From positions 27,937 to 91,936 of the forward strand of contig JBAXNN010000011.1 in the NCBI GenBank assembly GCA_037133755.1: DNA of 64,000 nt, in the 5' to 3' direction. Below the pieces are notes generated by a model. That model made no database searches, was not told the origin of the DNA, and worked only from the letters and a program-made list of their open reading frames with translations. The DNA is from F1-60-MAGs149 sp037133755. GTDB taxonomy: Bacteria; Actinomycetota; Thermoleophilia; Gaiellales; F1-60-MAGs149. Position numbers and translations under genes: made by a program. Below are positions 40,549 to 51,758 of this stretch, in pieces. Numbering within the stretch: the first letter of the stretch is position 1; each line of letters opens with the position of its first letter.

Positions 40549-41550
40549 CTACGCGATGTCGATGACGAGGCGGCCCTTGACCTGCCCCTTGAGGATCGCC
40601 TTGGCCTGCGCCGGAATCTCCTCAAGCGTGCAGCCACTGGTCATCTCGTCGAGCAGCGACAGATCGAGCTCGCTGGCCATACGGTTCCAGGCGATCACAC
40701 GGCGGTCGTACGGCATGGCGACGGAGTCGATGCCGAGGAGGTTCACGCCGCGCAGCAGGAAGGGCATGATGTGCCCCTCGAACGTCGCGCCGCCGGCCAG
40801 ACCGCAGGCTGCCACAGAGGCGCCGCGCTCGAGCTGGCGGATCACGCGCGAGATCGTGGAGCCGGCGACGGCATCGATGCAGCCCGCCCAGCGCTCGGAC
40901 TCGAGCGGTGCAGCGGAATCCTCGGCGAGATCTTCGCGCGTGACGATCTCCGTTGCGCCGAGGCCCTTGAGGTAGTCGCCAAGCTCCGGGCGGCCGGTGC
41001 TGGCCGCCACGGTGTAGCCGTTGCGGGCAAGCAGCGCGATACCGACAGAACCGACGCCGCCAGCGCCGCCCGTGATCAGAACGGGCTTGTCCCCACCGGG
41101 CTTGAGACCATGCTCTTCGAGCGCCATCAGCGCGAACATCGAGGTGAGGCCCGCGGTGCCGACAGCCATCGCCTGACGCGTTGTCATCGACTCGGGCACG
41201 TGCACCAGCCAGTCGGCGCGTACGCGGGCCAGTTCGGAGAAGCCGCCCCAGTAGCGCTCACCCATGTGCCAGCCGGTGATGACGACACGATCGCCCTCGG
41301 CGTAGCGGGCATCGGACGACTCGAGGACGGTACCGGCGAGATCGATGCCGGGGATGTGGGGAAAATTGCGCGCCAGGCGACCCTTGTTGCCGTCGACGAC
41401 GAGGCCGTCCTTGTAGTTCAGCGTCGAGTGCTCGACCTTGACGAGCACCTCGCCCTCAGGCAGGTCGGCAACGCCGATCTCCTCGATCGCGGCGGCAACT
41501 TTGCCGTCCTCGGTCTCGCGCATCATTAGTGCCTGGAAGGTGTCAGCCAT
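40549..41550 (-). CDS. AcuI/YhdH-type acrylyl-CoA reductase family MDR oxidoreductase
   Basis: This 333-residue protein has STLNYKDGLVVDGNKGRLAR, FPHIPGIDLAGTV, GWHMGERYWGGFSELARV, AVGTAGLTSMFALMALEEHG and the nucleotide-binding ITGGAGGVGSVGIALLA. It closely follows the YhdH/AcuI pattern (NADPH-dependent reduction of acrylyl-CoA). A TAGGCT box (41584-41589 on the minus strand) would give a 34-nt leader. Confidence 0.88.
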   Translation of the reverse strand: MADTFQALMMRETEDGKVAAAIEEIGVADLPEGEVLVKVEHSTLNYKDGLVVDGNKGRLARNFPHIPGIDLAGTVLESSDARYAEGDRVVITGWHMGERYWGGFSELARVRADWLVHVPESMTTRQAMAVGTAGLTSMFALMALEEHGLKPGGDKPVLITGGAGGVGSVGIALLARNGYTVAASTGRPELGDYLKGLGATEIVTREDLAEDSAAPLESERWAGCIDAVAGSTISRVIRQLERGASVAACGLAGGATFEGHIMPFLLRGVNLLGIDSVAMPYDRRVIAWNRMASELDLSLLDEMTSGCTLEEIPAQAKAILKGQVKGRLVIDIA

Positions 41551-41642
41551 GAGGTGTTCTGCTCCGTGTCGGTCTCGAGGGGTAGCCTACGCGCTGGGCG
41601 TTCGGAATGGCGCACGCAGCGGTTCGTGCGAGAATTGTTTGC

Positions 41643-41921
41643 ATGCGCATGCCCGACACCCCACGCTCGTCGTCGCTGCCGTCGCGTGGCAGCATCGGGT
41701 CGATCGGATCGCTTGCCAGCGCCGGGTCGATCCTTTCGGCCTTCAGTGCGGGCTCAATCCTGTCTCTCGCCAGCGCGGGCTCCATCCTCTCCCTGGCCAG
41801 CGCCGGGTCGATCCTGTCGGCCTTCAGTGCCGGCTCGATTCTGAGCATCGGCTGCAGCGGCAGCATCCTCAGCATCCGCCGTGACGGCGCGATCCTCAAT
41901 CAGTCGCGCAAGCGGCCCTGA
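41643..41921 (+). CDS. Ser/Gly/Ile nonapeptide-repeat protein
   Basis: From ATG 41643 the protein has 92 residues and is built almost entirely from a 9-residue repeat of the type SAGSILSxx: about five close copies plus two degenerate ones (CSGSILSIR, RDGAILNQS), preceded by a looser GSIGSLA stretch. The 27-bp DNA unit is equally clear. Alternating Ser/Gly and Ile/Leu suggests a short beta-solenoid. No signal peptide or membrane helix is visible. The opposite strand also has an open repetitive frame (41543-41899), but only the plus frame fits between the divergent acuI start and the shared terminator. Function unknown. Confidence 0.6.
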   Translation: MRMPDTPRSSSLPSRGSIGSIGSLASAGSILSAFSAGSILSLASAGSILSLASAGSILSAFSAGSILSIGCSGSILSIRRDGAILNQSRKRP

Positions 41922-41930
41922 CAACGCAGA

Positions 41931-41952
41931 AGGGGCGCCCGGAGGCGCCCCT
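41931..41952. terminator. Bidirectional terminator hairpin
   Basis: AGGGGCGCC (41931-41939) and GGCGCCCCT (41944-41952) form a perfect 9-bp stem with a CGGA loop between the convergent repeat-protein gene and nrdJ. The T-tract is short on both sides. Confidence 0.7.
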
Positions 41953-41980
41953 TCGACGGTTCACACGCTGAGCCGAAGAC

Positions 41981-45517
<3,537 letters not shown>

Positions 45518-45665
45518 CTCGTGCTCCTCCTGGTCCCGCCCCATCGGCGAGCTGTTCGTATCCTAGAACCCGCTCACTCGACGGGGACGACAAAGGTAGC
45601 GCCCCCATCGGACGGACACCCGGGAGGACCCGGGTATCCGGTCGCGAGCGACTACAGTCCTGCGC

Positions 45666-46913
45666 GTGGACGTCACCGAAGTCCTTCGCTCGATTGGCAT
45701 CGTGCTCGCCATCGGGCTGGTGGCCGTGCCGGTCGCCAGCCTCTTGCGTCTACCCAGTATGGTCGTGCTCGTGGCGTTTGGCGTCCTGGCCGGCCCCCAC
45801 GTCCTCGACGTCGTGACCGTGCCGATCGATGCGGAAGGGCCGTCACTCCTGTTCTCGCTCGGCGTGGCCCTGATCCTCTTCCACGGCGGCTTGGGGATCT
45901 CGCTTCGTGTCATCTCGCGCACGGCGGCGGGCCTCCTGCTGCTGGCGATCCCGGGCGTGGCGATCACCGCAACCATCACCGGTGCGGCCATCCAACCCCT
46001 CTTCGGTGTCTCGTGGTCGGTCGCACTGATGGCCGGCGCGGTCCTGGCCGCCACGGATCCGGCGATTCTCGTGCCGCTCTTCCAGCGTCTCGGCTTGCGA
46101 CCGAAGGTCGCGCAGACGGTGATCGCGGAGAGCGCACTGAACGATCCGATGAGCACGATCATGGCGCTCGGTCTGTCCGGCATCGTCGTGGCGGGCAGCA
46201 TGTCGTCGAGTGCCTTCTCGACGAACGGTCCGCTGATCGACTTCGTGCGCAGTATCGGCCTCGGTGTCCTGATCGGCGTCGTCGGCGGTGTGCTGATCGC
46301 GCTGCTCCTCTCGACGAATCGCTTCGGGCTGTTGCGCGAATCGCCCGCCGCGACGCTGCTCGCGCTCGTGGCGCTGTCCTACACGGGCGCTGAGGTCGTC
46401 GGCGGCTCACCGTATCTCGCCGCCTTCATCGCGGGCCTGATCGTCGGCAACAAGGACCTCATCCTCCACGACCGCGACCATCGCCAGGAGGAGGTGCTCG
46501 AGAGCTACGTCGAGCAGACGGTTGACATCGTCGTGCTGGCGATCTTCGTGGTGCTCGGACTCAACCTGGATGTCCAGGCGCTGATCGACAACCTCTGGGC
46601 CGGGCTCGCCGTGATGGCGGTGTTCATCCTGCTGGCGCGCCCCGTGACCGTCGCGATCTGCCTCGGCCTCGACCGCCGCTCCGGCTGGACACGGCAGGAG
46701 GGCGCGTTCATCGCCTGGTGCCGCGAGACGGGTGTCGTCCCCGTCGCCGTCGCCAGCATGCTGCTTGCCGAGCGCGTCCCCGGCGCCGAGCTCGTCACCA
46801 CGCTCGTCACGTTCGCGGTCGTCGTGACGCTGCTCCTCCAAGCCACAACTGCCGGCTGGGTGGCAGGACGCCTCGGCCTGCTCGACGGCACAGCGCCGCC
46901 GACGAACACCTAG
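45666..46913 (+). CDS. CPA1-family cation/proton antiporter
   Basis: This 415-residue protein has about 12-13 hydrophobic segments. The functional motif AATDPAILVPLF and the second motif AESALNDPMS (usually ESGLNDP) are those of NhaP/K+(Na+)/H+ antiporters. There is no long cytoplasmic TrkA domain as in CvrA/NhaP2. GTG 45666 has TACAGT (45653-45658) 7 nt upstream. The stop TAG is shared in CTAG with the convergent dehydrogenase gene. Confidence 0.9.
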   Translation: MDVTEVLRSIGIVLAIGLVAVPVASLLRLPSMVVLVAFGVLAGPHVLDVVTVPIDAEGPSLLFSLGVALILFHGGLGISLRVISRTAAGLLLLAIPGVAITATITGAAIQPLFGVSWSVALMAGAVLAATDPAILVPLFQRLGLRPKVAQTVIAESALNDPMSTIMALGLSGIVVAGSMSSSAFSTNGPLIDFVRSIGLGVLIGVVGGVLIALLLSTNRFGLLRESPAATLLALVALSYTGAEVVGGSPYLAAFIAGLIVGNKDLILHDRDHRQEEVLESYVEQTVDIVVLAIFVVLGLNLDVQALIDNLWAGLAVMAVFILLARPVTVAICLGLDRRSGWTRQEGAFIAWCRETGVVPVAVASMLLAERVPGAELVTTLVTFAVVVTLLLQATTAGWVAGRLGLLDGTAPPTNT

Positions 46914-47845
46914 CCCGCGTCGAGCGTGTCGAGGACGACGCGCGCGCAGTGCGCGATCAGCGCCGCCTCGGCGCCCGGTGTGGCGTCGGCGATGTGCGGC
47001 GTGAGCACGACGTTCGGCAGCTCCCGCAAGACGGGTGGCACGTGCGGCTCGGCGGCGAAGACGTCGAGGCCCGCGCCGGCGATACGCCGCTCGACGAGCG
47101 CCGCGATCAGCGCCTCCTGATCCACCACCCCGCCGCGCGCCGTATTGACCAGCACCGCGTCGGGGCGCATGGCGTCGATGCGCTCGCGGCTGATGAGCCC
47201 GCGCGTCTCGTCGGTCAGTGGGCAGTGCAGGCTGATCACGTCAGCCCAGCCCATCAGTCCGTCAAGGTCCATCAGCGAGATGCCCAGCGCGTGCTCATCG
47301 GTGCTGCTGAGCGGCCGCGGTGTCGCATACCGGATCTCCATATCGAAGGCGCGTGCGCGCCGTACGAAGGCACGGCCGATCGCCCCGAGCCCGATCACGC
47401 CGAGGCGCTTGCCGTACGCGTCCTGCGAGGCGAGCGGCAGGTAGCCGTCTGTCTCCCACGCACCGTTGCGCACCAGCCGGTCGTTCTCGATCAGTCGGTG
47501 TTGGACGGCCAGCACGAGTGCCATCGCGTGGTCGGCGACGGCCTCGGCGTTGGCCCCGATCGGCCAGGCGAAGGCGACGCCGCGGCGCTCGAGGGCATCA
47601 CGATCGATGCCGTCCACCCCCACGCCGAAGTTGACGACACAGCGCAGCGCCGGCATGCGGTCGAGCAGCTCGTCATCGATGCGCTCGCCGAAGGTCCAGA
47701 TCCCCCACGTCCGGGCCAGATCCTCGGCCGACGTCGGCGGCAGCACGGGACCGTCGAGGAAGCGCACGTCGCAGCGCTCGAGCACCTCGTCCATCAACCC
47801 GCCCGCCAGGCGGTAGCGGACCAGCAAGAGTGGCTTAACGCTCAT
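46910..47845 (-). CDS. D-isomer-specific 2-hydroxyacid dehydrogenase
   Basis: This 311-residue protein has the NAD motif RLGVIGLGAIGRAFVRRARA, the catalytic Arg (NTARGGVVDQEAL), Glu (AGLDVFAAEPHVPP) and His (LTPHIADAT). It resembles glyoxylate/hydroxypyruvate reductases and phosphoglycerate dehydrogenases without the ACT domain. ATG 47845 overlaps the end of the kinase gene by 11 bp, so the two are co-translated. The substrate is not certain. Confidence 0.88.
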   Translation of the reverse strand: MSVKPLLLVRYRLAGGLMDEVLERCDVRFLDGPVLPPTSAEDLARTWGIWTFGERIDDELLDRMPALRCVVNFGVGVDGIDRDALERRGVAFAWPIGANAEAVADHAMALVLAVQHRLIENDRLVRNGAWETDGYLPLASQDAYGKRLGVIGLGAIGRAFVRRARAFDMEIRYATPRPLSSTDEHALGISLMDLDGLMGWADVISLHCPLTDETRGLISRERIDAMRPDAVLVNTARGGVVDQEALIAALVERRIAGAGLDVFAAEPHVPPVLRELPNVVLTPHIADATPGAEAALIAHCARVVLDTLDAG

Positions 47846-48755
47846 CGCTCTCGATATCAGCGACGAGACGATCGAAGTCGGGACCATCGAACTCCAGGGT
47901 GGCGCGATCGTGCTTGTCCATCAGCCACTCCCAGAAGTCGAAGTCGATGTCGGAGAGGTTGTGCTGGATGACGCCCCACAGCGTCCACCCGTACTTCGAC
48001 ATCAGGCCCCACATGCGCGCCCGCGCCACCTTGGCGGGCGTCGCCTCGCCCCAGTACGCGCCGACAAGCTCCTCGAGCTGTGTCAGCGAGAGGTCGGACT
48101 CGCTCCACACGTTGCCGAGTTCGAACGACGCCTCGTTCATGCCCGAGTACTCCCAGTCGATCAGGCGGAAGCGTGTGCCGTCCCAGAGGAAGTTCTCGGC
48201 GAGCAGGTCGTTGTTGCACGGCACGAGCGACTCGGGGTTCGCGCGCATCGCCTGCTCGAGACGGCGTACCTGCGGTTCGAAGTCGTCGTACCGGTCCGGC
48301 AAAGCGAAGCCGCGCTCACGGCACACCTCGCGGTAGCCGGCTTGGATGCGGAACATGTCGAAGGGATCGCGAAACGCCGGCCCCGCGTGCAGCTGACGCA
48401 GCGCGGCTGCGGCGTCAGCGAGGCGATCGCCGGCCTGCATCGTCTCGCGCGACATCGTCTCCGTGTCGTCGAGGAACTCGATCACGAGCATGGCGTTCTC
48501 CGGCTGGTACGCGACCACACCCGGAGCGACGCCCGAGGCAGCCGCGGCAACCGAGTTGGCGTGCTCGTTGTCGCGATCGATCGCCAGCAGACCGGTGTCG
48601 GGATCGGACAGGCGCACGACGAAGGACCCGGCAGCGCTGTCGATCTTGAAGTTGTGGTTCGTCAGCCCTCCCGAGAGCGACGTGACGGTGCGCGGACCCC
48701 GCAGCTGCTCCACGCCATCGAACAGCTCCGCCAGTCGCGCGTCATCCAGTTCCAT
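47835..48755 (-). CDS. Choline/ethanolamine kinase-like phosphotransferase
   Basis: ATG 48755, preceded by GGGGAGG, gives 306 residues. SLSGGLTNHNFKI and FVVRLS form the N-lobe, MLVIEFLDD the hinge, and FRLIDWEYSGMNE carries the metal-binding Asp200. The catalytic loop reads PCNNDLLAENFL, with Asn181 where many members have His, while Asp183 and Asn188 are kept. It should phosphorylate a small alcohol such as choline, ethanolamine or a sugar. It overlaps the 2-hydroxyacid dehydrogenase gene. Confidence 0.85.
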   Translation of the reverse strand: MELDDARLAELFDGVEQLRGPRTVTSLSGGLTNHNFKIDSAAGSFVVRLSDPDTGLLAIDRDNEHANSVAAAASGVAPGVVAYQPENAMLVIEFLDDTETMSRETMQAGDRLADAAAALRQLHAGPAFRDPFDMFRIQAGYREVCRERGFALPDRYDDFEPQVRRLEQAMRANPESLVPCNNDLLAENFLWDGTRFRLIDWEYSGMNEASFELGNVWSESDLSLTQLEELVGAYWGEATPAKVARARMWGLMSKYGWTLWGVIQHNLSDIDFDFWEWLMDKHDRATLEFDGPDFDRLVADIESDER

Positions 48756-48808
48756 CGAGCCTCCCCTTGTCCGCCGGGGAGCGTACCCGAGGGCGCTAGG
48801 CTGCGCCC

Positions 48809-49291
48809 GTGGACGCAGGCTGGAATCACTGGCTCCCGACGGTGCTGCAGGACCTCCTGGCCGCCCTCGATGCCTCGGAGTCGCGCCGTCGCAAGGCGTT
48901 CGATGCGCTTGCCGCCGCACCGGACCCGTTGGCGCTGATCGAGTGGGAGCGTTTCCGCATGGTCGCCCCGTCGCGGCTCGACGTTCCGCCGCTCCCCTCC
49001 GACCTCGACGGCGAGGAGGCCATCGCCCTCCTTGAGGGACTCGGCCTCGCCGAGGGCGAGCCGCCGCGCCGCACCGTCCATCCCGATCCGGTCGAGACGG
49101 TGCTCACGCTGGAACACGAAGATGTCCGCGAGTTGGAGCGCCTCCGCGCAGCGATCGAGCCTGGCGCAATCGAAACGGCCGTTGAGGCCCTGCCAGACCT
49201 CGGCGCGCAGTTCGGCGGCGCCAAGGTCGGTCGTAACGATCCGTGCCCGTGCGGCTCGGGCCGCAAGTTCAAGAAGTGCCACGGCGCCTAG
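48809..49291 (+). CDS. SEC-C motif protein
   Basis: This 160-residue protein ends with VGRNDPCPCGSGRKFKKCHG, the zinc-binding SEC-C motif also found at the tail of SecA. The N-terminal part is helical and acidic without recognised domain. SEC-C proteins often act near ribosomes or SecB, but a function cannot be assigned here. GTG 48809 is preceded by TAGGCT (48797-48802) with 6 nt between, suggesting a leaderless transcript divergent from the choline-kinase-like gene. Confidence 0.85.
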   Translation: MDAGWNHWLPTVLQDLLAALDASESRRRKAFDALAAAPDPLALIEWERFRMVAPSRLDVPPLPSDLDGEEAIALLEGLGLAEGEPPRRTVHPDPVETVLTLEHEDVRELERLRAAIEPGAIETAVEALPDLGAQFGGAKVGRNDPCPCGSGRKFKKCHGA

Positions 49292-49306
49292 GCGCCGCAC
49301 CGCGAC

Positions 49307-50386
49307 TCAGAAGACGCGCTTGCCGAAGGCGAGACGATCCTTGTAGTAGCCCTTGTCCCAGCGGGCGAGGGCGATGCCCTGGCCGGACGATTGGATGAAG
49401 AGCTGGCTGGAGATCGCCATGCCGGTGTGCCCGACGCTGCCCGAGGCCGCGTTGACACCGCCGGTACCGAAGAGGAGCACGTCGGCGGGCAGGATCTTGT
49501 CGGCCGTCAGGCGCTGCTCGGCCGGCGTCTTGGCCGCCATCTCGTACGTCGTGCGACCGCCGAGGGCCTTGGCCACGGTGGCCGGCGACGTCGGGTCGAG
49601 TGCAGTTACGCGCCACACGAACCCCGAGCAGTCGAAGCCCCCGGCCGTGTTGAAGCCGAACAGGATCTGCGGCTTCTCGGACGTGCCGCCCCAGATGTAC
49701 GGCATGCCGATGAAATCGAAGCCGCGCTGGATCGCGTCGTGTTGCGGACCGGAGGTCGGCGGCAGCGTCGCGAGGAGCTCAACCGTGTCGATCGCGTCCT
49801 GCTTCTCCCAGCCGCCCCACTGCAGCGCCTGCGAGGCACTCCAGATCGCGTCGGCGCGGGAGGCCTGCTCGTACCAGGCGTGCTCCTTGCTGTCGTCAGC
49901 CTGATCGAGGTTCGTGCGCAGACGAAGCAGGCGAGCGACGATCTCGAAGCCGACACCCGGGCGGGCCACATAGCCAGCCTGGGCGATCAACTGCTCGGCG
50001 CGCGCCGCGGTGGTATCGAGCCCGGCGGCCGTCACGAACGCCTGGTCGACGTCACCGATCGTCACGGGCTGCCCCGCGGGGATCTGACGCACCTTCTTGG
50101 CGGTCTTGGGCTGCGCGGCCATGACGAAGGCTGTCAGCGCCGGGCCGTCGAGAATCCCGTCGGGATCGATCGTGTCGCCGGTGACACCGGGAAACGCACC
50201 CGTGTTCAGCACGGTGACGATCGCGCTGCTGACCCAGCTGCGCGTGGTGGGTGCCTGCACGGCGGCGGCAACCGGCTTCTTCTTGACCGGCTTGCGCTTC
50301 TTGCGCTTTGCGTCTGCGACCCCGCTAAAGGCGACGAGGGCGATCAGGACGAGGGCGATGGTCTTGGTGAGGCGGTGTGTAGTCAT
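49307..50386 (-). CDS. Secreted NlpC/P60 cell-wall peptidase
   Basis: The 359-residue protein has a signal peptide (ending about AFSGVADA), a Lys-rich linker (KRKKRKPVKKKP) and a helical middle region. A C-terminal NlpC/P60 domain follows with the catalytic Cys in GGFDCSGFVWR, His in GSVGHTGMAI and a polar third residue near FIQSSGQGI. It should cleave peptidoglycan stem peptides. A 290-nt non-coding leader full of hairpins precedes the ATG at 50386, so expression is probably controlled in the RNA. Confidence 0.88.
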   Translation of the reverse strand: MTTHRLTKTIALVLIALVAFSGVADAKRKKRKPVKKKPVAAAVQAPTTRSWVSSAIVTVLNTGAFPGVTGDTIDPDGILDGPALTAFVMAAQPKTAKKVRQIPAGQPVTIGDVDQAFVTAAGLDTTAARAEQLIAQAGYVARPGVGFEIVARLLRLRTNLDQADDSKEHAWYEQASRADAIWSASQALQWGGWEKQDAIDTVELLATLPPTSGPQHDAIQRGFDFIGMPYIWGGTSEKPQILFGFNTAGGFDCSGFVWRVTALDPTSPATVAKALGGRTTYEMAAKTPAEQRLTADKILPADVLLFGTGGVNAASGSVGHTGMAISSQLFIQSSGQGIALARWDKGYYKDRLAFGKRVF

Positions 50387-50676
50387 CGTTATGATCGACG
50401 GTTAAGGGTCTCTCCGTAACCCTGAGGCTATGCTCCTCAGGTGGGGATCGAGACTCTATGGGTACCCCACTCTACACCGCAAGCTCCTGGCGGTTGCGCT
50501 TTCGTAACTGTCTCAAGTAAAACTTGAGGGTATCCCCCATTTTTGGCTCTGTTATGAGCTAAATAACGCTTCGAGAGAACGTAACGGGGAGGTCACGATG
50601 TCACCAAAAGTCTCAACTACTACCTGAGGAAGCTGCGATTGAGGGTCAGACACATACCCTCGGGGGAGGTTGAGGG
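50387..50676 (-). promoter_or_regulatory. Structured leader region of the NlpC/P60 gene
   Basis: Read on the minus strand it has a series of hairpins: CTCAAGT-TTT-ACTTGAG, CCGC/GCGG, GTGGGG/CCCCAC, CTGAGG-AGCATAG-CCTCAG and GGGT/ACCC before the start codon. A possible promoter is TTGGTG-N18-TACGTT near 50586-50615. The motif TTGAGGGT occurs at 50524, 50639 and 50670 on the plus strand. In actinobacteria c-di-AMP (ydaO) riboswitches often precede such wall hydrolases, but that consensus was not recognised here. Confidence 0.5.
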
Positions 50677-51429
50677 TTATGCCGAAGCGAGCAGCAAAGC
50701 GGCGATCTGCGAGGGGTCGTCGAGCAGCGCTCGGCCGACGACGGCGCCGGCGCAACCGAGGGCTCGGACCGCCTGCACGTCGTCGGGGGTCGTCACCCCT
50801 CCCGCGGCGATCACGGCGGTCGTTGGAACCGCGCCGCGCACCGCACGGAGCAGATCCTCGTCGGGACCACCGAGCGTCCCGTCGCGATCGATACCCGTGA
50901 TCAAGAGCGTCTCGACACCAAGCTCGACGACGGCGCGCGCTGCGTCTTCAACGCGAATGCCCGCATCTTCGACCCAGCCGCTCACGCGGACCGTGCCCTG
51001 ACGACTGTCGAGCGCCACGGCAATCGGGCTACCGTGGCGCTGAACGAGCTCGCCGAGCAATTGTGGATCCCGCAACGCCATTGTGCCGATCAGCACGCGA
51101 TCGACGCCCTGCGCCAGCAGCGTCTCGACGGATTCTGCCGATCGCAGCCCACCACCGACCTGGAGAATCGCTCCTGGCGGTTTTGTGGCCGCAAGTTCGG
51201 CGATGATCGAAATGTTGGGCTCAGCGGGAGCGCCGGTCCGGGCCGCGTCCAGGTCGATGATGTGCAGTGCTGTGGCGCCCGCCTCCCAGATCATCGCGGC
51301 GCGTACGCGGGCGTCGTCCAGCTCGTTCGTCAGCAGGTGATCAAACTGCCCATGCAGCAGCCGCACGGCCCGACCGTCGATCAGGTCGATGGCGGGATAG
51401 AGGCGGTAGTCAGCAGGTGTCGATGTCAC
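50677..51429 (-). CDS. hisA: Phosphoribosylformimino-5-aminoimidazole carboxamide ribotide isomerase
   Basis: This 250-residue TIM barrel has LYPAIDLIDGRAVRLLHG with the first catalytic Asp, LHIIDLDAARTG, LQVGGGLRSAESVE, LLITGIDRDGTLGGPD with the second catalytic Asp, and VIAAGGVTTPDDV. It performs the fourth step of histidine synthesis (an Amadori rearrangement). GTG 51429 lies 1 nt from the 18-bp palindrome shared with the divergent hisR gene. Confidence 0.94.
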   Translation of the reverse strand: MTSTPADYRLYPAIDLIDGRAVRLLHGQFDHLLTNELDDARVRAAMIWEAGATALHIIDLDAARTGAPAEPNISIIAELAATKPPGAILQVGGGLRSAESVETLLAQGVDRVLIGTMALRDPQLLGELVQRHGSPIAVALDSRQGTVRVSGWVEDAGIRVEDAARAVVELGVETLLITGIDRDGTLGGPDEDLLRAVRGAVPTTAVIAAGGVTTPDDVQAVRALGCAGAVVGRALLDDPSQIAALLLASA

Positions 51430-51430
51430 T

Positions 51431-51448
51431 GTGTTAGCATGCTAACAC
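51431..51448. promoter_or_regulatory. 18-bp palindromic operator between hisA and hisR
   Basis: GTGTTAGCATGCTAACAC is a perfect palindrome. It contains TAGCAT on both strands, each 9 nt before a start codon (GTG of hisA, ATG of hisR), so one operator could hold the -10 elements of both divergent promoters. It fits a site for the adjacent TrpR-family protein. Confidence 0.8.
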
Positions 51449-51449
51449 G

Positions 51450-51758
51450 ATGATTCAACCGACAGACCCCAGTGACTGGCGCACCCCCGCCGTCGAACAG
51501 CTCGCCGACGTGCTCGTGACGATCGACGAGCGCGAGGCCATGCTCGCCTTCCTCCGCGACGTCTGCTCGCATAACGAGCTGAGCACGCTTGCCCAGCGCC
51601 TCGAAGTAGCCCGTCTCGTCGATCAGGGCGTGCCGTACGCCGAAGTGGCTCGGCAGCTGAGTGCCTCCACGGCCACCGTCACGCGCGTCGCACAATGGCT
51701 GCGTCATGGCGAAGGCGGCTATCGCGCGGTGCTCGATATGGAGCAGGCCGACGCATGA
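51450..51758 (+). CDS. hisR: TrpR/YerC-family regulator, HisR-like
   Basis: This 102-residue protein has DVCSHNELSTLAQRLEVARL and GVPYAEVARQLSASTATVTR, the helix-turn-helix of the TrpR superfamily in its YerC/YecD branch. Such proteins next to his genes have been proposed as histidine-biosynthesis repressors in Gram-positive bacteria. Here it heads the hisG-hisCB-hisH-hisF-hisIE operon, overlaps hisG by ATGA and sits 2 nt from a perfect palindrome. Its role as HisR is an inference from this context. Confidence 0.85.
   Translation: MIQPTDPSDWRTPAVEQLADVLVTIDEREAMLAFLRDVCSHNELSTLAQRLEVARLVDQGVPYAEVARQLSASTATVTRVAQWLRHGEGGYRAVLDMEQADA

Noticed and set aside
41543..41899. Minus-strand repetitive frame (RIEPALKAD-type repeats) opposite the nonapeptide gene
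   Set aside because: It would run antisense into the acuI start region; such frames are the mirror image of the SAGSILS repeats. The plus strand is preferred but not proven.
45518..45665. Cobalamin riboswitch or NrdR boxes upstream of nrdJ
   Set aside because: The gap is only 148 bp and shows neither a B12-box nor NrdR-type ACACWATATAGTG repeats.
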